Origin: Ralstonia sp. A12
GTDB lineage: Bacteria; Pseudomonadota; Gammaproteobacteria; Burkholderiales; Burkholderiaceae
Assembly (NCBI RefSeq): GCF_000801955.1
Contig: NZ_JSZO01000001.1
Coordinates: 186,001 to 250,000 of the forward strand
DNA: 64,000 bases
Direction of reading: 5' to 3'
A model generated the notes under the pieces. The model did no database searches, was not told the DNA's origin, and saw nothing but the letters and a program-made list of their open reading frames with translations. Position numbers and translations under genes: made by a program. This document shows positions 59,867-64,000 of the stretch, one piece after another (position 1 is the stretch's first letter; the number at the start of each line of letters is the position of its first letter).

Positions 59867-60313
59867 ATGACCATCGCCGACAACAAGAAAGCCTTTTTCG
59901 ATTACTTCATCGAAGAGCGCTACGAGGCAGGCATGGCACTCGAGGGCTGGGAGGTGAAGGCCATTCGCGCCAACCGTGCGCAGATCAAGGAAGGCTACGT
60001 CGTCATCCGCAACGCCGAGCTGTTCCTGATCGGCGCACACATCAGCCCGCTGCAATCGGCCTCCACCCACGTCAACCCCGACCCCGTGCGCACCCGCAAG
60101 CTGTTGCTGCACGCCGAGGAGATCAAGAAGCTGATCGGCAAGGTCGAGCAGCGTGGCTATACGCTCGTGCCGCTCAACCTGCACTACACGCGCGGCCGCG
60201 TGAAATGCGAAATCGGCCTCGCCAAGGGCAAGAAGCAATTCGACAAGCGCGAGACCGAGAAGGACCGCGACTGGCAGCGCGAAAAAGCGCGCCTCATGCG
60301 CGAGAAGGCCTAA
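59867..60313 (+). CDS. smpB: SsrA-binding protein (trans-translation)
   Basis: A 148-residue RNA-binding protein that carries tmRNA to stalled ribosomes. Family marks are [40 protein letters not shown], and the basic C-terminal tail [20 protein letters not shown] that inserts in the mRNA channel. The start ATG is at 59867-59869. The tmRNA gene itself is not in the window. Confidence 0.97.
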   Translation: MTIADNKKAFFDYFIEERYEAGMALEGWEVKAIRANRAQIKEGYVVIRNAELFLIGAHISPLQSASTHVNPDPVRTRKLLLHAEEIKKLIGKVEQRGYTLVPLNLHYTRGRVKCEIGLAKGKKQFDKRETEKDRDWQREKARLMREKA

Positions 60314-60339
60314 CCGAGGCCTTCCTCACCCCTACACCT

Positions 60340-61266
60340 TTAAGCGTTCGGCCGCTGTTGCTTCACGATCGTCAACGCTGACGCAATCATCGTGCTCAGG
60401 TCGCCCATGTTGCCCGGCACGATCAGCGTGTTGCCCTGCTTGGCAAGGTTGCCGAACGCGCTCACATACTCCTCCGCCACCTTCAGGTTGACCGCGTCGA
60501 TGCCACCTTCGGTGCGGATCGCCAAGCCAATCTTCTGAATTGCCTGCGCGTTGGCCTCTGCCACCGCCAGAATCGCGGCCGCCTCGCCCTGCGCCTTATT
60601 GATGGCGGCTTGCTTCTCACCTTCCGATTTCTGGATGGCCGCCTCGCGCGCGCCTGACGCCAAGTTGATCTGCTCCTGGCGCTTGCCCTCCGATGCAGCG
60701 ATCAAGGCACGCTTCTCGCGCTCGGCCGTGATCTGCGCCTGCATGGCATGCAGGATTTCCTTCGGTGGCGTCAGATCTTTGATCTCATAACGCAGCACCT
60801 TCACGCCCCAGTTGGAAGCCGCCTCATCCAGCGCGTTGACCACACTGTGGTTGATGAAGTCGCGTTCCTCAAAGGTCTTGTCCAGCTCCAGCTTGCCGAC
60901 CACCGAACGCAGCGTCGTTTGCGCGAGTTGCGTGATGGCGATGACGAAGTTGCTCGAACCGTACGACGCCCGCATCGGGTCGGTCACCTGAAAGTACAGG
61001 ATGCCGTCCACCTGCAGTTGTGTGTTGTCCTTAGTGATACAGATCTGGCTCGGTACGTCGAGCGGGATTTCCTTGAGCACGTGCTTGTAGGCCACGCGGT
61101 CGACGAACGGCAGCACGATATTCAGGCCCGGTGACAGCGTTGCGTGGTATTTGCCCAGCCGCTCCAGAATCCAGGCGTGCTGCTGCGGCACGATCTTGAA
61201 CGATTGTGCAATCAGTACGATGGCGGCAAATAAAACGATGAGCGCGAGAGTCCCCAGCTCGAACAT
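60340..61266 (-). CDS. qmcA: SPFH/band-7 membrane protein (QmcA-like)
   Basis: A 308-residue stomatin/prohibitin-like protein. One N-terminal membrane helix (LGTLALIVLFAAIVLIAQSF) is followed by the band-7 domain (VPQQHAWILERLGKYHATL, NIVLPFVDRVAY) and a long Ala/Glu/Gln coiled coil (EKQAAINKAQGEAAAILAVAEANAQ, within about 215-245). It forms detergent-resistant membrane microdomains. Its partner NfeD gene lies 34 bases upstream in the same direction. GGAGG precedes ATG 61264-61266. Confidence 0.93.
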   Translation of the reverse strand: MFELGTLALIVLFAAIVLIAQSFKIVPQQHAWILERLGKYHATLSPGLNIVLPFVDRVAYKHVLKEIPLDVPSQICITKDNTQLQVDGILYFQVTDPMRASYGSSNFVIAITQLAQTTLRSVVGKLELDKTFEERDFINHSVVNALDEAASNWGVKVLRYEIKDLTPPKEILHAMQAQITAEREKRALIAASEGKRQEQINLASGAREAAIQKSEGEKQAAINKAQGEAAAILAVAEANAQAIQKIGLAIRTEGGIDAVNLKVAEEYVSAFGNLAKQGNTLIVPGNMGDLSTMIASALTIVKQQRPNA

Positions 61267-61300
61267 AGAACCTCCGGTTGTTGGTTTTGGGTGCTAAGGC

Positions 61301-61732
61301 TTAAGGCTTGGGCGCGACAACCAGCACGTTGCCGCGCACCTCGACGATGCGGAATTCACCACCTGAAGCGGTGACATCCGGCGCGAGTTCGACATCCCAG
61401 GCGGCGCCGCGATACTGCACGCGCGCACGGCGCTCAGGTGACCACGCATCCACGCGCAGCACCTCGCCGATGTCCAGATTGACGTTGCGATTGCGGGCGG
61501 CATCTTCGCGCGTCACGCGCCCGTAGCGCGTGCGCCGCAACCCCACGATGCCGAACACCGCCACGATGGCGGCCACGATGGCCTGCGCCGGAAACGCCAG
61601 TCCAACCAACGCCGCCAGACCACCGGCCAGCAGGCCGATCGCCACCATCAACAAGTAGAACGTACCCGTCATCAGCTCACCGATGACAAGCAGCACAGCC
61701 AGCGTGAACCAGACGATCTGTTGCGCCGACAT
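61301..61732 (-). CDS. NfeD-family membrane protein (short form)
   Basis: A 143-residue protein with three membrane helices in the first 70 residues (IVWFTLAVLLVIGELMTGTFYLL; GLLAGGLAALVGLAF; AIVAAIVAVFGIVGL) and a C-terminal OB-fold (DIGEVLRVDAWSPERRARVQYRGAAWDVEL). Short NfeD proteins partner SPFH proteins, as here. ATG 61730-61732 has GGGAG upstream. Confidence 0.92.
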   Translation of the reverse strand: MSAQQIVWFTLAVLLVIGELMTGTFYLLMVAIGLLAGGLAALVGLAFPAQAIVAAIVAVFGIVGLRRTRYGRVTREDAARNRNVNLDIGEVLRVDAWSPERRARVQYRGAAWDVELAPDVTASGGEFRIVEVRGNVLVVAPKP

Positions 61733-61746
61733 GCTCCCTCTCCCAG

Positions 61747-61780
61747 AAAAAACCCCCGCGACGCTGCACGTCTGCGGGGG
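61747..61780 (-). terminator. Rho-independent terminator of ppsA
   Basis: On the minus strand a CCCCCGC/GCGGGGG stem with a 14-nt loop is followed by six T (A-run 61747-61752 on plus). It separates ppsA from nfeD. Confidence 0.85.
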
Positions 61781-61882
61781 CATGTCGCTCGGCCCCCACC
61801 AGCGTTGGACGCCGCCGGGCACTTCGCGTTCTTGTCGGTGCGCGCCTCGGGGGGCGGGCACCGTTTCTACTTTACTGCAAGC

Positions 61883-64000
<2,118 letters not shown>

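Overview
The window is GC-rich (visibly above 60 percent), tightly packed chromosomal DNA of a Burkholderiaceae-type betaproteobacterium, most likely Ralstonia. This rests on protein character (a Burkholderia/Ralstonia-style trimeric porin, pcaHG with divergent pcaQ, many LysR regulators) and on the housekeeping order ppsA, nfeD, band-7 protein, smpB, ratA/rnfH, guaB, guaA. No tRNA, rRNA, insertion sequence, prophage or CRISPR array was seen. Both edges cut genes: an aldehyde dehydrogenase on the left and ppsA on the right.

Layout. 1-7 kb: ABC-F ATPase, LD-carboxypeptidase, tRNA adenosine deaminase, queuosine genes queD and queE, and an MFS transporter coupled to a 42-residue membrane peptide. 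7-17 kb: LysR-linked accessory metabolism, including a CmcJ-like oxidoreductase/kappa-GST/PEP-mutase operon, a degenerate metallo-beta-lactamase-fold protein, a CGWC DsbA-like protein, a 2'-5' RNA ligase family protein and protocatechuate 3,4-dioxygenase with PcaQ. 16.3-17.3 kb: an AT-rich patch holding a small protein made of two copies of one repeat. 17.3-20.1 kb: a TcyP-type cystine transporter and a DUF418 membrane protein.

20.2-35.1 kb is the main catabolic island. A ten-gene minus-strand set encodes a ribose-type sugar ABC transporter, every step of non-phosphorylating L-fucose breakdown (mutarotase, dehydrogenase, lactonase, dehydratase, second dehydrogenase, diketo-acid hydrolase) and an outer-membrane porin. 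A divergent FCD-type GntR regulator is followed by a plus-strand trio (zinc alcohol dehydrogenase, tagaturonate-reductase-like protein, altronate dehydratase). Similar TTGG-N5-CCAA boxes lie before both arms, so I infer one regulon. The second arm could process L-galactonate, the product expected if the fucose oxidation enzymes act on L-galactose.

35-45 kb: a DUF899/DUF2182 redox or metal module divergent from a TPR-HTH regulator and a beta-propeller protein; a small Cys-His amidase next to an exported DUF3828 protein, which looks like an orphan type VI effector/immunity pair; a MarR-controlled efflux cassette; and a GGDEF-EAL enzyme preceded by nested hairpins. 44.6-53 kb: pbpC and a 2002-residue alpha-2-macroglobulin with an intact thioester motif, joined at a 14-bp direct repeat. 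53.4-64 kb: guaB, an intercalated membrane protein, guaA, a DMT transporter, a DUF4124 protein, rnfH, ratA, smpB, a band-7 protein, nfeD and ppsA.

All function calls come from reading protein motifs and recalled family knowledge. No database search was run.
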